Positions 1 to 8,905 of a DNA stretch of 34,106 nt are shown piece after piece. A program made the translations under genes and the position numbers. The DNA comes from an uncultured Methanobrevibacter sp. Its GTDB lineage: Archaea; Methanobacteriota; Methanobacteria; Methanobacteriales; Methanobacteriaceae. The DNA lies in contig ONIK01000008.1 in NCBI GenBank assembly GCA_900317865.1, forward strand, positions 1 through 34,106. Direction: 5' to 3'. The notes under the pieces were generated by a model. That model did not search any database. It was not told where the DNA came from and saw nothing but the letters and a program-made list of their open reading frames with translations. The stretch's first letter is position 1, and each line of letters begins with the position of its first letter.

Positions 1-1926
1 ATGACTGCAGGTATTCATGTGATTGGCTCTCCTGAAGCACTCATAGAAGAAAATATAATCAACTCCAATTCCAGAGGTATTGTTGTTGAAAATACCTATG
101 TTGATATTATGCGCAATGAAATCAATGTCACTGATAATGGATTGGATGATTCCTATGGAATTTTTGCTGAAGGTGCAGATATTGCTATTGTTGGAAACAA
201 CATTACTTATGTCGGCAATACTGATGGTAAGACAATTAACAATGCTCTTAACTTAAAAGACTGTATCGAACCAATCGTAAGAGATAATAGTTTTAATATT
301 GCTATCCCATCATGCTATGTTGACTGGAAAGAAATTCCTCCTTCAAGCGGTAATTGGGTCAAATTCCCTGTTTCTGAAGGTTTAGTATTTAATAACTGTT
401 CTGATTTAGATTTATCTGCAAATGCAATTGGTGTTGAAGTCAATAATGTTGTTGGCGCATTTGATACCATTTATTGTATTGATATTAAAGATTCCGAGAA
501 TGTGAATGTGTCAGCAAATTTCATTTCTGGTGTAGGATGCTCATACATCTACGGATTATATATTGAAGCTAATGACTCATCTGTAGATGACAACTCTTTC
601 ATCATAAAATCTGACAATTATGCTAATGGTATTGAAATTGAAGCATCAATCAACACTGAAATCAACAATAATTACATTGAAGTGGAATCTCCTTCTGTTA
701 CTTATGGAATTTACTCCGGTATGAATGGTGGCGACTTGGAGGTTGAATACTTTAACAATACTATTCTTGCTACTTCCGATATTGTCTATGGTATGGAGTT
801 ATGCGGAACTGCTGAAAATGTGCAGGAAAATGTTATTACTGTAATGGGTAATAAGACCACAGGTATTGCTGCCAAATCAGAGGATCTAAATATCTTTGTT
901 AATGAAATCAATGCTTTAGGTGAAAACTTAGGAAACTCCACAACTACTGATTCATTTACTCCAATGACTGTAGGTATTCATTTGCTTGATACCAAAGCAA
1001 GAATTGGCCGCAATACAATTGTCTCTAACTCCAGAGGTATTGTTGCTGAAAATGGCCGTGTTAGTATTAATGGTAATGAAATTACTGTTGAGGACAATGG
1101 TTTGGATGATTCCTATGGAATCTTGGCTGAAGGTACAGATATTGCTATCTTTGATAACAACCTAACTTATGTCGGCAACACTACCGGTAAAACAATAAAC
1201 AATGCGGTTAACTTGAAAGACTGTATTGAACCACTTGTCATGGATAATGAATTCAATATTACTCTTCCATCATGTTATGTTGATTGGAAACAGAATCCTG
1301 ATGGAAGCTGGGTAAGCAGTCCTATAAGTGAAGGTATCGTCATAGATTCTGCTGATTTATATCTTCTCGACAACAATATTGTTCTAAACTATGATGGTGT
1401 TGTTGGAGATTATGATACCATTTATGCAGTGGATATTAAGTCAGATAATTCCAGTATTGAATCTAATAAAATCAACGCAAACGGACACTCATACATTTAC
1501 GGATTATTAATTTCTGGTGAAAATTTCACTGTTGAAAACAACACTATGAATGTAATGTCAGATGACTTCTATGCTAACGGTATTGATATTGAAGGACCTG
1601 CTAGCGGTGTTGTCAAAGACAATAAAATCGCAACTAATGCGAAAGGTGTTGTATATCCAATTTATTCTGCAATGTCAAACGGAAATATAACTGCAGATTA
1701 TGTGAACAATAATATTATTGCTTATGCACAAACTGCTTATGCTATGGAATTAGCTGGATTAAAAGAAAATGTTGAAGGAAATACAATATTAATTGGCGGT
1801 AATACTGCAATTGGTATTTATTCATTCTCTAAAGATATAAATGTAAACAATAATGCAATGTATCTTCTATCAAATGACACTTCTTCCACTGCATTTTTAG
1901 GCGAATTAGGTAATGCAACAATAACA
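1..1926 (+). repeat. Two tandem 963-bp blocks inside the adhesin gene
   Basis: The block at 1-963 recurs at 964-1926 as a direct, in-frame repeat of 321 codons. Matching landmarks include NSRGIV, LDDSYGI, NLKDCIEP, SCYVDWK, YIYGL and YANGI(D/E)IE at the same spacing. The copies have diverged at many positions, so this is an old duplication. More copies may lie upstream of the window. Confidence 0.9.
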
Positions 1927-3117
1927 GACAATAACATTTCAGTAATGGGTGAATACACTATTGATGTATCCGCTTGTGAAGCTTTAGTAAAAGATAACTA
2001 TTTAAAAGCTAATGAATTAACCGGTGACGCATCCGTTAATTATGATCCTGATACTTCATCCGTTTACAACAACACTCCAAAAATGGATAAGTACTTCCTT
2101 ACAACTGAAGGATTGCAAAAATATTATGGTAATACTACACCTTTAGAATTCATATTGACTGATGCTTCAGGCAAACCTGTTTCCAATAAAACAGTTATCA
2201 TTACAATAAACGGTCAAAACTACACAAGAATTACTGATGTAAATGGTACAGCAAGAATTAACATTAATTTAAATGCTGGTAATTATGAAGTTAACGCAAC
2301 CTATCTCGGTGAAGGATATAATTTAACTGAAACTGCTGAGATTGAAATTTTAAGCACTATTGAAGGTAAGGATATTACTAAAATTTATAGAAACGGTACT
2401 CAGTACTATGCAACTTTCACTGACAGTGAAGGTAACTTGCTTAAAAATACTGATGTAAACTTTAACATTAATGGAGTATTCTATACCAGAAAAACAAACG
2501 AAAATGGTACTGCCAGATTAAATATTAATTTAAACCCTGGTAAATATGTTATTACTGTATATAACACAAAAACCAGAGAACAAACAGCTAATAATATTAC
2601 CGTTTTATCTTCCATTGTTGACAACAGTGATTTAACTAAATATTATAGAAACGCTTCTCAGTATGTAGTTAAAATCCTTGATGACACTGGTAACCCTGTT
2701 GGTGCTGGTAAAAACGTAACATTCAACATTAATGGTGTATTCTACACTAGACAAACCAATGCATCAGGAGAAGTTAAATTAAATATTAACTTACAACCTG
2801 GTAAATACGTAATTACAGCTAATTATAATGGATGTATGGTTTCAAACAGTATTACTGTATTGCCTACTTTGATAACAAAAGATTTAGCTATGAAATATAG
2901 GGACGGATCAACATTCAATGCAACAGTATTGGATGGCCAAGGTAAACCTTTAGCAGGTCAAAATGTAGAATTTAACATTAATGGTGTTTTCTATTCCCGT
3001 ACAAGTGGAAATGATGGTATAGCTAAGCTTAATATCAACTTAATGCCTGGTAATTACATCATTACTTCATCCTATAATGGCTATTCTGTTGGAAATAAAG
3101 TTACAATTTCAGGTTAA
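1..3117 (+). CDS. Adhesin-like surface protein, 3' part of a larger gene
   Basis: This is the C-terminal 1038 residues of a giant secreted surface protein. The first codon in the window is not the real start, because the same Met-Thr-(Ala/Val)-Gly-Ile-His motif recurs inside the protein at residue 322. Residues 1 to about 640 are two copies of a 321-residue block rich in Asn, Ile and Val with NN-I turns, as expected for a right-handed parallel beta-helix. Residues about 695-1038 are four Ig-like repeats of about 85 residues, each with a Y(Y/R)xNxx start, a INGVFYTR-like strand and a GKYxI ending. There is no C-terminal membrane segment or sorting motif. Methanobrevibacter species encode many such adhesin-like proteins, thought to bind partners or pseudomurein; the ligand here is unknown. 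A hairpin terminator overlaps the stop codon. Confidence 0.9.
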   Translation: MTAGIHVIGSPEALIEENIINSNSRGIVVENTYVDIMRNEINVTDNGLDDSYGIFAEGADIAIVGNNITYVGNTDGKTINNALNLKDCIEPIVRDNSFNIAIPSCYVDWKEIPPSSGNWVKFPVSEGLVFNNCSDLDLSANAIGVEVNNVVGAFDTIYCIDIKDSENVNVSANFISGVGCSYIYGLYIEANDSSVDDNSFIIKSDNYANGIEIEASINTEINNNYIEVESPSVTYGIYSGMNGGDLEVEYFNNTILATSDIVYGMELCGTAENVQENVITVMGNKTTGIAAKSEDLNIFVNEINALGENLGNSTTTDSFTPMTVGIHLLDTKARIGRNTIVSNSRGIVAENGRVSINGNEITVEDNGLDDSYGILAEGTDIAIFDNNLTYVGNTTGKTINNAVNLKDCIEPLVMDNEFNITLPSCYVDWKQNPDGSWVSSPISEGIVIDSADLYLLDNNIVLNYDGVVGDYDTIYAVDIKSDNSSIESNKINANGHSYIYGLLISGENFTVENNTMNVMSDDFYANGIDIEGPASGVVKDNKIATNAKGVVYPIYSAMSNGNITADYVNNNIIAYAQTAYAMELAGLKENVEGNTILIGGNTAIGIYSFSKDINVNNNAMYLLSNDTSSTAFLGELGNATITDNNISVMGEYTIDVSACEALVKDNYLKANELTGDASVNYDPDTSSVYNNTPKMDKYFLTTEGLQKYYGNTTPLEFILTDASGKPVSNKTVIITINGQNYTRITDVNGTARININLNAGNYEVNATYLGEGYNLTETAEIEILSTIEGKDITKIYRNGTQYYATFTDSEGNLLKNTDVNFNINGVFYTRKTNENGTARLNINLNPGKYVITVYNTKTREQTANNITVLSSIVDNSDLTKYYRNASQYVVKILDDTGNPVGAGKNVTFNINGVFYTRQTNASGEVKLNINLQPGKYVITANYNGCMVSNSITVLPTLITKDLAMKYRDGSTFNATVLDGQGKPLAGQNVEFNINGVFYSRTSGNDGIAKLNINLMPGNYIITSSYNGYSVGNKVTISG
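2083..3117 (+). repeat. Four Ig-like repeats at the adhesin C-terminus
   Basis: Four units of about 85 codons follow each other up to the stop codon. Each starts near a YYRN/KYRDG motif, has a FNINGVFY(T/S)R strand and closes with LNINLxPGKYxI. Units two to four are closest to each other. The decayed copy at 33818-34052 belongs to the same repeat family. Confidence 0.85.
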
Positions 3118-3155
3118 GGATTTAATTTCCTTAACTTCTTTTTTTTATTTTTTTG
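3114..3155 (+). terminator. Hairpin plus T-tract terminator of the adhesin gene
   Basis: TTAAGGA (3114-3120) pairs with TCCTTAA (3128-3134) around a 7-nt loop, followed by long T runs. The left arm contains the TAA stop codon. Confidence 0.7.
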
Positions 3156-3162
3156 CAATACT

Positions 3163-3207
3163 TTTATATTCTATTAAGTTCAATATTTAACTAACAAGTG
3201 TTAGTTA
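3163..3207 (+). promoter_or_regulatory. TATA box and palindromic operator at the TetR start codon
   Basis: A TATA-like TTTATATT lies at 3163-3170. It is followed by a perfect inverted repeat with 9-bp arms and a 2-bp centre, TAACTAACA-AG-TGTTAGTTA, at 3188-3207. The last base of the palindrome is the A of the TetR ATG. Its size and symmetry are typical of TetR-family operators. Bound repressor would cover the expected transcription start, so autorepression is the natural reading. Confidence 0.75.
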
Positions 3208-3815
3208 TGAATAATAAAGAAAAAATTTTTCATGTTTCAATTGATTTGTTTTCGAAATATGGATATGATGGTGTATCTGTCCGTAAAATTGCTTCAGAAG
3301 TCGGAATAAAGGAAAGTTCAATATATAATCATTATAAAAGCAAGGAATCAATCTTGGATTCAATACTTGAATATTATATTGGAGTAATGACAAAAGAGGA
3401 AATTCCTCTAGCCCGGGCAAGTGAAAATCTTGATGTGGGCTTTGATTATTTCTATAACTTCGGACTGAAATTTTATATTGACCGGCTGAAAGAAGCCGAT
3501 ATGATGAAAATAACAAGAATCATTTTGGTTGAAGCATATCACAATGAAAAAATCAGAACATTTGTAAAGCAGGCAATAATTGAAGGCCCGATTAATGGCT
3601 GGATTGTACTGTTTGATTTGATGAAAGAAAAAGGACTGATTAAAGCAGATTGCAATTCAAGACAGCTTGCCGAATCCTTCTATTATTATGGTCTTTTTCT
3701 TTTGATAGAGCACTTTATAGTCAATTATCCTCAGGATGATGAAGAATTTTTAATGGAATTTGGCGAAAAGACACAAATTCATATTAAACTGCTTTACGAT
3801 TCTGTAAAAATATGA
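3207..3815 (+). CDS. TetR/AcrR family transcriptional regulator
   Basis: The product is a 202-residue DNA-binding repressor. Residues 1-50 form the TetR helix-turn-helix region, seen as SKYGYDGVSVRKIASEVGIK followed by SSIYNHYKSKESIL. The rest is an alpha-helical ligand-binding and dimerisation domain of normal family length. ATG 3207 was chosen over GTG 3198 because the region upstream is filled by the TATA box and operator and shows no ribosome binding site, so the message is probably leaderless. It is the first gene of a likely operon with the acetyltransferase and flavoprotein downstream; its TGA overlaps an ATG at 3812. The inducer is unknown. Targets are probably this operon and perhaps the nearby exporters (inference). 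Confidence 0.92.
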   Translation: MNNKEKIFHVSIDLFSKYGYDGVSVRKIASEVGIKESSIYNHYKSKESILDSILEYYIGVMTKEEIPLARASENLDVGFDYFYNFGLKFYIDRLKEADMMKITRIILVEAYHNEKIRTFVKQAIIEGPINGWIVLFDLMKEKGLIKADCNSRQLAESFYYYGLFLLIEHFIVNYPQDDEEFLMEFGEKTQIHIKLLYDSVKI

Positions 3816-3828
3816 TGGGGGAAATAAC

Positions 3829-4440
3829 ATTAAGATAAGACTGGAATCACAAGATGATTATCTGGAAGTTGAAAATCTTGTAAGGGACTCCTTTTGGAAC
3901 GTATATCGTCCGGGAGCATATGAACATTATATTGTACATAATTTAAGGGATGATGATTCTTTTATTCCTGATTTGGATTATGTTATTGAATGTGACGGCA
4001 GGATTATAGGCCATATTAATTATTCTGTGGGTTCAATAGATTATGGGGATGAAAAAACCGATGCAGTGGTATTGGGTCCTCTGGCTATTCATAAAAATTG
4101 TCAGAATCAGGGTTTTGGGTCTAAACTAATAGAATATACTTTAAACATTGCTGAAAAGAAAGGAATTCCATTCGTAGTGGTCATTGGTGATGAAAACTAT
4201 TACCATAGGTTCGGCTTTATATCAGCATCAAATTATAATCTGTATTTGGATGGAACTGATACATCTGAAGAATGCCCTTTTTTCATGATGAAAATATTTG
4301 ATGAAAGTAAAGTTGAAAATAAAAGGGGAATATTTTTCAATCCTCATGTATTTGATGTTGACGAAAATAATGTTGATGAATTTGACAAAAAATTTGAATA
4401 TAGAGAAAAGCTAGTATTAGAAGGTCAATTGGGTGTTTAA
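3829..4440 (+). CDS. GNAT family N-acetyltransferase with a disturbed 5' end
   Basis: The product is predicted to transfer an acetyl group from acetyl-CoA to an unknown substrate. The frame encodes the conserved start of the family (IRLESQDDYLEVENLVRD, then FWNVYRPG) and an acetyl-CoA loop with NCQNQGFGSKLIEY. The RFGF motif of the YhbS-like group is also present. No ATG, GTG or TTG precedes the conserved N-terminus in this frame; the only codon at the expected place is ATT 3829. An ATG at 3812 overlapping the TetR stop as ATGA begins MMGEITLR, then stops at 3836 just after a 5-bp tandem duplication TAAGA-TAAGA at 3831-3840. Removing one copy joins it in frame to the rest. The gene is therefore either frameshifted (mutation or assembly error) or uses ATT. 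Its stop abuts the next ATG at 4441. Confidence 0.8.
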   Translation: MKIRLESQDDYLEVENLVRDSFWNVYRPGAYEHYIVHNLRDDDSFIPDLDYVIECDGRIIGHINYSVGSIDYGDEKTDAVVLGPLAIHKNCQNQGFGSKLIEYTLNIAEKKGIPFVVVIGDENYYHRFGFISASNYNLYLDGTDTSEECPFFMMKIFDESKVENKRGIFFNPHVFDVDENNVDEFDKKFEYREKLVLEGQLGV

Positions 4441-5169
4441 ATGAAATATTTAATAATTAACGGTTCTCCAAGAAGAAAAAATACATATGATGTTATAAAA
4501 CAGGCAGCAAGTAATCTGGAAGGGGATTTTGAAGAAATCCATTTGATTGAAAAGCAGATTCCAATGTGTGTGGGCTGTATGAATTGTATAATGATTGGGG
4601 AGGACAGCTGTCCTCATTGCGATAAAGTTCAGCCTATTGTTGAAAAAATAAAAGAGTGTGATGCGGTTATTATAGGATCTCCTGTCTATGCAATGAACGT
4701 ATCTGCTCTTTTGAAAAATTTTATAGACCATACTGCTTATCTTTACCACAGACCGCAGTTCTTTACGAAAAAAGGATTGGTTGTCGTTACAACTGCAGGT
4801 GCAGGTCATAAAAAGGTAGCCTCCTACATTGATGAAACATTAAGACATTGGGGTGTAAACAAGGTGTATAAAATTGCAATTGCCTGTGGAGGCAAGGAAA
4901 CCCTTGAAACATCAAAAATCGATAAAGATGCAAATAAATTCGGAAAGGATGTTGAATCCGATAATCTGCATAATCCTAAATTTGGTGACATTATATTTTT
5001 CAATGTGTGGAAAGCCATGGCACTTTCGGACAATCCCATTGAAGTAGATAGTAAGTTCTGGAAAAGTAGTGGATTAATAAACCATGATTTTGCTCCTGAA
5101 ATCAAATTGAATGTTATAAAGAAGCTATTTTCAAAAATAATGTTTGCTTTCTTTAAATTAATTTTTTAA
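4441..5169 (+). CDS. NADPH-dependent FMN reductase-like iron-sulfur flavoprotein
   Basis: This 242-residue flavodoxin-fold protein begins MKYLIINGSPRRKNT, where GSPRRKN is the FMN phosphate-binding loop. Cysteines 43, 46, 49, 57 and 60 (CxxCxxC-x7-CxxC) resemble the cluster-binding region of archaeal iron-sulfur flavoproteins. GSPVYAMNVSALLKNFIDH is the usual second flavin-contacting segment. Such proteins carry out electron transfer or detoxify oxidants in methanogens; the substrate here cannot be told. The ATG directly follows the acetyltransferase stop codon with no gap, so the genes are probably co-translated under the TetR promoter. A hydrophobic, basic tail (residues about 225-242) is unusual and may contact the membrane. 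T-rich DNA at 5157-5177 probably ends the transcript. Confidence 0.85.
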   Translation: MKYLIINGSPRRKNTYDVIKQAASNLEGDFEEIHLIEKQIPMCVGCMNCIMIGEDSCPHCDKVQPIVEKIKECDAVIIGSPVYAMNVSALLKNFIDHTAYLYHRPQFFTKKGLVVVTTAGAGHKKVASYIDETLRHWGVNKVYKIAIACGGKETLETSKIDKDANKFGKDVESDNLHNPKFGDIIFFNVWKAMALSDNPIEVDSKFWKSSGLINHDFAPEIKLNVIKKLFSKIMFAFFKLIF

Positions 5170-5255
5170 TTTTTAACAGCAAATACTGATGTTGGCATTC
5201 AGTTGAGGTAATGAATAAATATCCTTTAATATTATGAATAATAAATGTAATAGTG

Positions 5256-5810
5256 ATGTCATTTAACTTAATTTCTGTTTTTTTAATTGCAGTGGCTCTT
5301 GCAATGGATGCATTTAGTGTATCTCTGACAAAAGGTTTCAGTCAAAAAAATCTTAAGAATAGGGAAATATTTTATTATGGACTGTTTTTTGGAGGATTTC
5401 AATGCATAATGCCTATTTTAGGATATTTCTGTGTAAGCACAATATCTGATCTTGTTCAATCTTTTGCACCGATAATAGGATTTGTTTTGCTTCTTGCAAT
5501 AGGGCTTAACATGATTCGTGAAAGTCTTTCAGGGGATGATGATGAAATAACTGACAATTTCTCATTCAAGGAAGTGACACTGCTTGCAATAGCAACAAGT
5601 ATAGATGCATTTGCCATAGGAATCACTTTTGCTCTTTTAAATGTTCCGATATGGATTTCATCATTAATAATTGGTGCAGTTGCATTTGCATTCAGCATTG
5701 TTGGTATATTTATTGGCCGTATTCTGGGCAATTGGCTGGGAGACAAATTCCAGATAATGGGTGGTGTAATTCTTATTCTGATTGGAATAAAGATTCTTCT
5801 GGGATGGTGA
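5256..5810 (+). CDS. mntP: Manganese efflux pump MntP
   Basis: This is a six-helix membrane protein of about 184 residues that exports Mn2+. It has the two family signatures: ALAMDAFSVSLTKG in the first helix and ATSIDAFAIG in the mirrored half, plus FGGFQCIMPILGY. The two halves are inverted repeats, as in all MntP proteins. The start may be GTG 5253 or ATG 5256; a TATA-like TTTAATATTA lies about 25 bp upstream, so the message may be leaderless. I saw no yybP-ykoY manganese riboswitch in the 86-nt upstream gap, only a small imperfect hairpin at 5185-5203. It converges on the MATE gene with 18 bp between the stops. Confidence 0.9.
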   Translation: MSFNLISVFLIAVALAMDAFSVSLTKGFSQKNLKNREIFYYGLFFGGFQCIMPILGYFCVSTISDLVQSFAPIIGFVLLLAIGLNMIRESLSGDDDEITDNFSFKEVTLLAIATSIDAFAIGITFALLNVPIWISSLIIGAVAFAFSIVGIFIGRILGNWLGDKFQIMGGVILILIGIKILLGW

Positions 5811-5828
5811 TCTTATTTTTATTATTAT

Positions 5829-7196
5829 TTAGCTCGGCTTAAAGTAATCCTGTATTTTTACAAGATAATAGTTAAGATATCCGAATGAAAGAATGGAACC
5901 TACAGCCATTCCGCATACCATACCGACATATATTCCGATATCATTCCATCCCAAAACAAATCCGAATAACCATGCAAATACTATTTCAAGAATTAATGCC
6001 CTTAAAATTGTAAACACTAAAGCTATTGTTCCTTTTCCCATACTTTGGAACAGGTTTCCAGCTATTATACCTAAAGGCATAGCCAATAAGAAGAAACATA
6101 GGATTCGAATTGCTTCGGTTATTCTTAGAGATAGAACTGAACTGTTTGCTGAATATGCGAATATGTGTGATAGTGGCTCTGCAAAAATAAAGCAGATTGC
6201 ACAGATTATGATGGAAGATATTAAACCTAGCTTAATACCATAATTTCTGGCTATTTTCATGTTCTTATAGTTTCTGGCTCCATAGGCGGCACCACCAACT
6301 GTTAATGTTGCCACCCCAATACCAATCAGAGGAGCAATTCCAATTGAAATCAGCCTCCATGTTGCAGTATATGATGCTACGGCAATCGTTCCAGAAAGAA
6401 ATGTCAGCCAATAATTCATTAAAATGGATACAAATGACAAAACAAATTGTTCGAGGCTTGCAGGAATTCCTACAACCAGAATGTCCTTATAGATATTTAA
6501 GTCTCTTTTATACTCTTTCATGCTTATTTTTAAAAAACTGTCTTTTTTAACAAACATCCAGTACATCATCAGAAACATTGGAGTTGCTGCGGATATTACT
6601 GTAGCCAGTGCAGCTCCGCTGACGCCTAATTTCAGGACATAAATAAATATCGGATCCAGAATCATGTTGATGATTGCAGTATACATCAGAGGGTATGACG
6701 CCCTTTTGATTTCGCCCTGTGATCTGAATATTGCAGACATCATTACTGGTATAAATATGGAAAAGCTTCCTGCCATTATGATATATCCGTAATTTAAAGC
6801 ATCTTCAATTACTTCTCCAGCTCCCATCTGAATCAGTAAAGGATTTAAAATTATTAAAAGTAGTATTGTTGTTATTATGGTTACTATTATGCTCAGCATT
6901 ATTGAGTGGATTGCGCTGTTTCCTGCAGCTTCATATTTTTCAGCTCCGATACATCTTGCGATTAGACTATTGGAACCTGCCCCAAGACCGTTTGCAAAAC
7001 CAACTAATGTTAAAAAGAGTGGCGTTACAAATCCGACGGCAGCCAATGCACCAGCACCAAGTCCTCCAACCCATATGCCGTCAATAATATTGTTCATCAT
7101 CATAAACAGATTACTTATAATAATTGGGACTGCCAGCTTGTTAATTGCCTTTTTGGGGTGATTTACAATTAAATCAATATCTTCATTCGCTTCCAT
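5829..7196 (-). CDS. MATE family multidrug/Na+ efflux transporter
   Basis: This 455-residue inner-membrane protein has twelve predicted helices arranged as two MatE halves. The first half starts at NKLAVPIIISNLFMMMNNI with the common (D/N)xxxVG-like segment IDGIWVGGLGAGALAAVGF. The second half includes the ASLEQFVLSFVSILMNYWL region. The family exports cationic drugs or other small molecules with Na+ or H+ exchange; the substrate is not predictable. ATG 7196 was preferred to TTG 7205 because GGTTGAT sits a short distance upstream. It is divergent from pheS across a 167-bp AT-rich gap that must hold both promoters. Confidence 0.9.
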   Translation of the reverse strand: MEANEDIDLIVNHPKKAINKLAVPIIISNLFMMMNNIIDGIWVGGLGAGALAAVGFVTPLFLTLVGFANGLGAGSNSLIARCIGAEKYEAAGNSAIHSIMLSIIVTIITTILLLIILNPLLIQMGAGEVIEDALNYGYIIMAGSFSIFIPVMMSAIFRSQGEIKRASYPLMYTAIINMILDPIFIYVLKLGVSGAALATVISAATPMFLMMYWMFVKKDSFLKISMKEYKRDLNIYKDILVVGIPASLEQFVLSFVSILMNYWLTFLSGTIAVASYTATWRLISIGIAPLIGIGVATLTVGGAAYGARNYKNMKIARNYGIKLGLISSIIICAICFIFAEPLSHIFAYSANSSVLSLRITEAIRILCFFLLAMPLGIIAGNLFQSMGKGTIALVFTILRALILEIVFAWLFGFVLGWNDIGIYVGMVCGMAVGSILSFGYLNYYLVKIQDYFKPS

Positions 7197-7205
7197 AATA
7201 ATCAA

Positions 7206-7363
7206 CCGTGTATGACTTTTTGTCTTTGAACTTTAAAAATTATTTGGTAATAATAATTTAATTTTTTTTAAAATCAACTTTTTACATATTTTTACAATAT
7301 CTTTATTAATAAATTAAAATAGATATTATACTATTATTAATGATATATTACTATGGTGTTTGA
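7206..7363. promoter_or_regulatory. Divergent promoter region, MATE gene and pheS
   Basis: The gap is almost pure A+T, with several TATA-like stretches, such as TTTATTAATAAATT near 7300 and AGATATTATACTATT at 7320. The pheS start is preceded by a GGTG ribosome binding site at about 7355. Which TATA box is used cannot be settled by eye. Confidence 0.5.
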
Positions 7364-8905
7364 ATGAGTGAGGATATTGAAAAAACCATTAACGAATTAC
7401 ATATTTATGAAAAGAAACTTTTAAAAGAGCTAGAGGCAAATCCCAATGCAACTCCTGAAGAGATTTCTGAAAGCAGCGGTATGGACATTAAATCCGTTAT
7501 GAGTGCTGCAGGTTCTCTTGCATCTAAAGATATAATTGAAGTGGACAAAGAAGTTCAGGAAACCTATTCCCTAACCGAAGACGGTCTTAAGTATGCGGAA
7601 CAAGGTCTTCCTGAAAGAAAAATATTGGATGTTTTATCCCAAAAACATCAAATTCACATGAAAGATTTGGCCAGTGAAACCGGAATTGATAAAAAAGAGG
7701 CAAATATTGCTCTTGGATGGTTGCGCCGTAAGGATTGGGCTCAAATTGATAAAGGTGTAGTTAACGTCACAGATTTCGGTATGGAGTTTGCAGATAAGCT
7801 TGGTGCTGATGAAAAAGTTCTGGATTATCTTAAAGCAAATGCGGATGGAGTTAAACTTTTCACTGATGATTTGAGAGATGGTTTTTTAAAACTTACTGGT
7901 AGGAAAAATATCTTAAATATTCAAAAAGAAACCTCACATTCTTTTAAACTATTGCCTAAAGGTGAAGAAATACTTAAGCACGGATTCACCATACAAAAAC
8001 AGGCTACTCAATTAACACACCAGCAGTTAAAAGATGGAGAATGGAAAAGTCTCCAGTACCGTCCATATGATATTAATGCTGAAGCTCCAGTAGTATTTGC
8101 AGGTAAAAAGCATCCTTTAAGAGTAATCATTGATGAAATTCGTGAAATCTTTTTGAATATGGGATTTTCTGAAGACAAGGGAAGCTATGTTGAGTCTGCA
8201 TTCTGGAACTTTGATTCACTATTCCAGCCTCAGGATCACGCAGCCCGTGAAATGCAGGATACGTTTTATCTGAAAAATCCTCTTACATGTGATTTGCCTG
8301 ATGCTGATCTGGTTAAATTAACTGCTGAAACTCATGAAAACGGTGGCGGAACAGGTTCAATCGGCTGGCAATATGACTGGAGTGAAGACATTGCACGCCA
8401 AAGTGTTTTAAGAACACACACCACAGGTATTTCAACCAAACATTTATATGATTTCGAACCGCCAATCAAAATGTTTTCCGTTGGCAGAGTATTTAGAAGA
8501 GAAACTTTCGATTATAAGCACCTGCCAGAGTTCCATCAGGTTGAAGGGCTAGTCTGTGATGAAGGAATCAGTTTCCAAAATCTTCTGGGTACCTTGAAAG
8601 AATTTTATAAAAAATTAGGATTTGAAGTAAGGTTCAGGCCTGCTTATTTCCCTTATACTTATTTATCTACTGAAACCGAAATTTATTTGGAGGAAAAAGA
8701 AAGCTGGATTGAGCTTGGTGGGGCCGGAATGTTCAGGCCTGAAGTATTGAAACCTTTGGGGATTGATAAACCTGCTCTTGCATTCGGTTTGGGTATTGAA
8801 AGGTTGGCAATGATTAGATATGATGTATCTGACATTCGTATGCTTTATAAAAGTGATATTAAATGGCTTCGTGAGCTTAACCTGGATAATGGAGTGAAAT
8901 TATAA
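7364..8905 (+). CDS. pheS: Phenylalanine--tRNA ligase alpha subunit
   Basis: This is the catalytic subunit of the heterotetrameric PheRS, which charges tRNA-Phe. The 513-residue length and the N-terminal winged-helix repeats (residues 1 to about 210) are the archaeal/eukaryotic form. The class II core follows: SAFWNFDSLFQPQDHAAREM, then RTHTTGIS, motif 2 with FSVGRVFRRETFD and HLPEFHQVEG, and motif 3 at ALAFGLGIERLAMIRYDVSD. A GGTG ribosome binding site precedes the ATG. The TAA stop overlaps the next gene's ATG by one base (TAATG), so exonuclease III is translationally coupled. The beta subunit gene pheT is not in the window. Confidence 0.97.
   Translation: MSEDIEKTINELHIYEKKLLKELEANPNATPEEISESSGMDIKSVMSAAGSLASKDIIEVDKEVQETYSLTEDGLKYAEQGLPERKILDVLSQKHQIHMKDLASETGIDKKEANIALGWLRRKDWAQIDKGVVNVTDFGMEFADKLGADEKVLDYLKANADGVKLFTDDLRDGFLKLTGRKNILNIQKETSHSFKLLPKGEEILKHGFTIQKQATQLTHQQLKDGEWKSLQYRPYDINAEAPVVFAGKKHPLRVIIDEIREIFLNMGFSEDKGSYVESAFWNFDSLFQPQDHAAREMQDTFYLKNPLTCDLPDADLVKLTAETHENGGGTGSIGWQYDWSEDIARQSVLRTHTTGISTKHLYDFEPPIKMFSVGRVFRRETFDYKHLPEFHQVEGLVCDEGISFQNLLGTLKEFYKKLGFEVRFRPAYFPYTYLSTETEIYLEEKESWIELGGAGMFRPEVLKPLGIDKPALAFGLGIERLAMIRYDVSDIRMLYKSDIKWLRELNLDNGVKL

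Noticed and set aside
1..3. ATG at the window edge as a true start codon
   Set aside because: The same sequence recurs at 964 inside the protein, so the gene continues upstream of the window.
3973..4440. Acetyltransferase starting at the TTG at 3973
   Set aside because: The same frame encodes the conserved N-terminus from 3829, so this start would remove part of the fold.
5170..5252. Possible yybP-ykoY manganese riboswitch before mntP
   Set aside because: The conserved GGGGAGUAGC-type sequence is missing; only a small imperfect hairpin is present.
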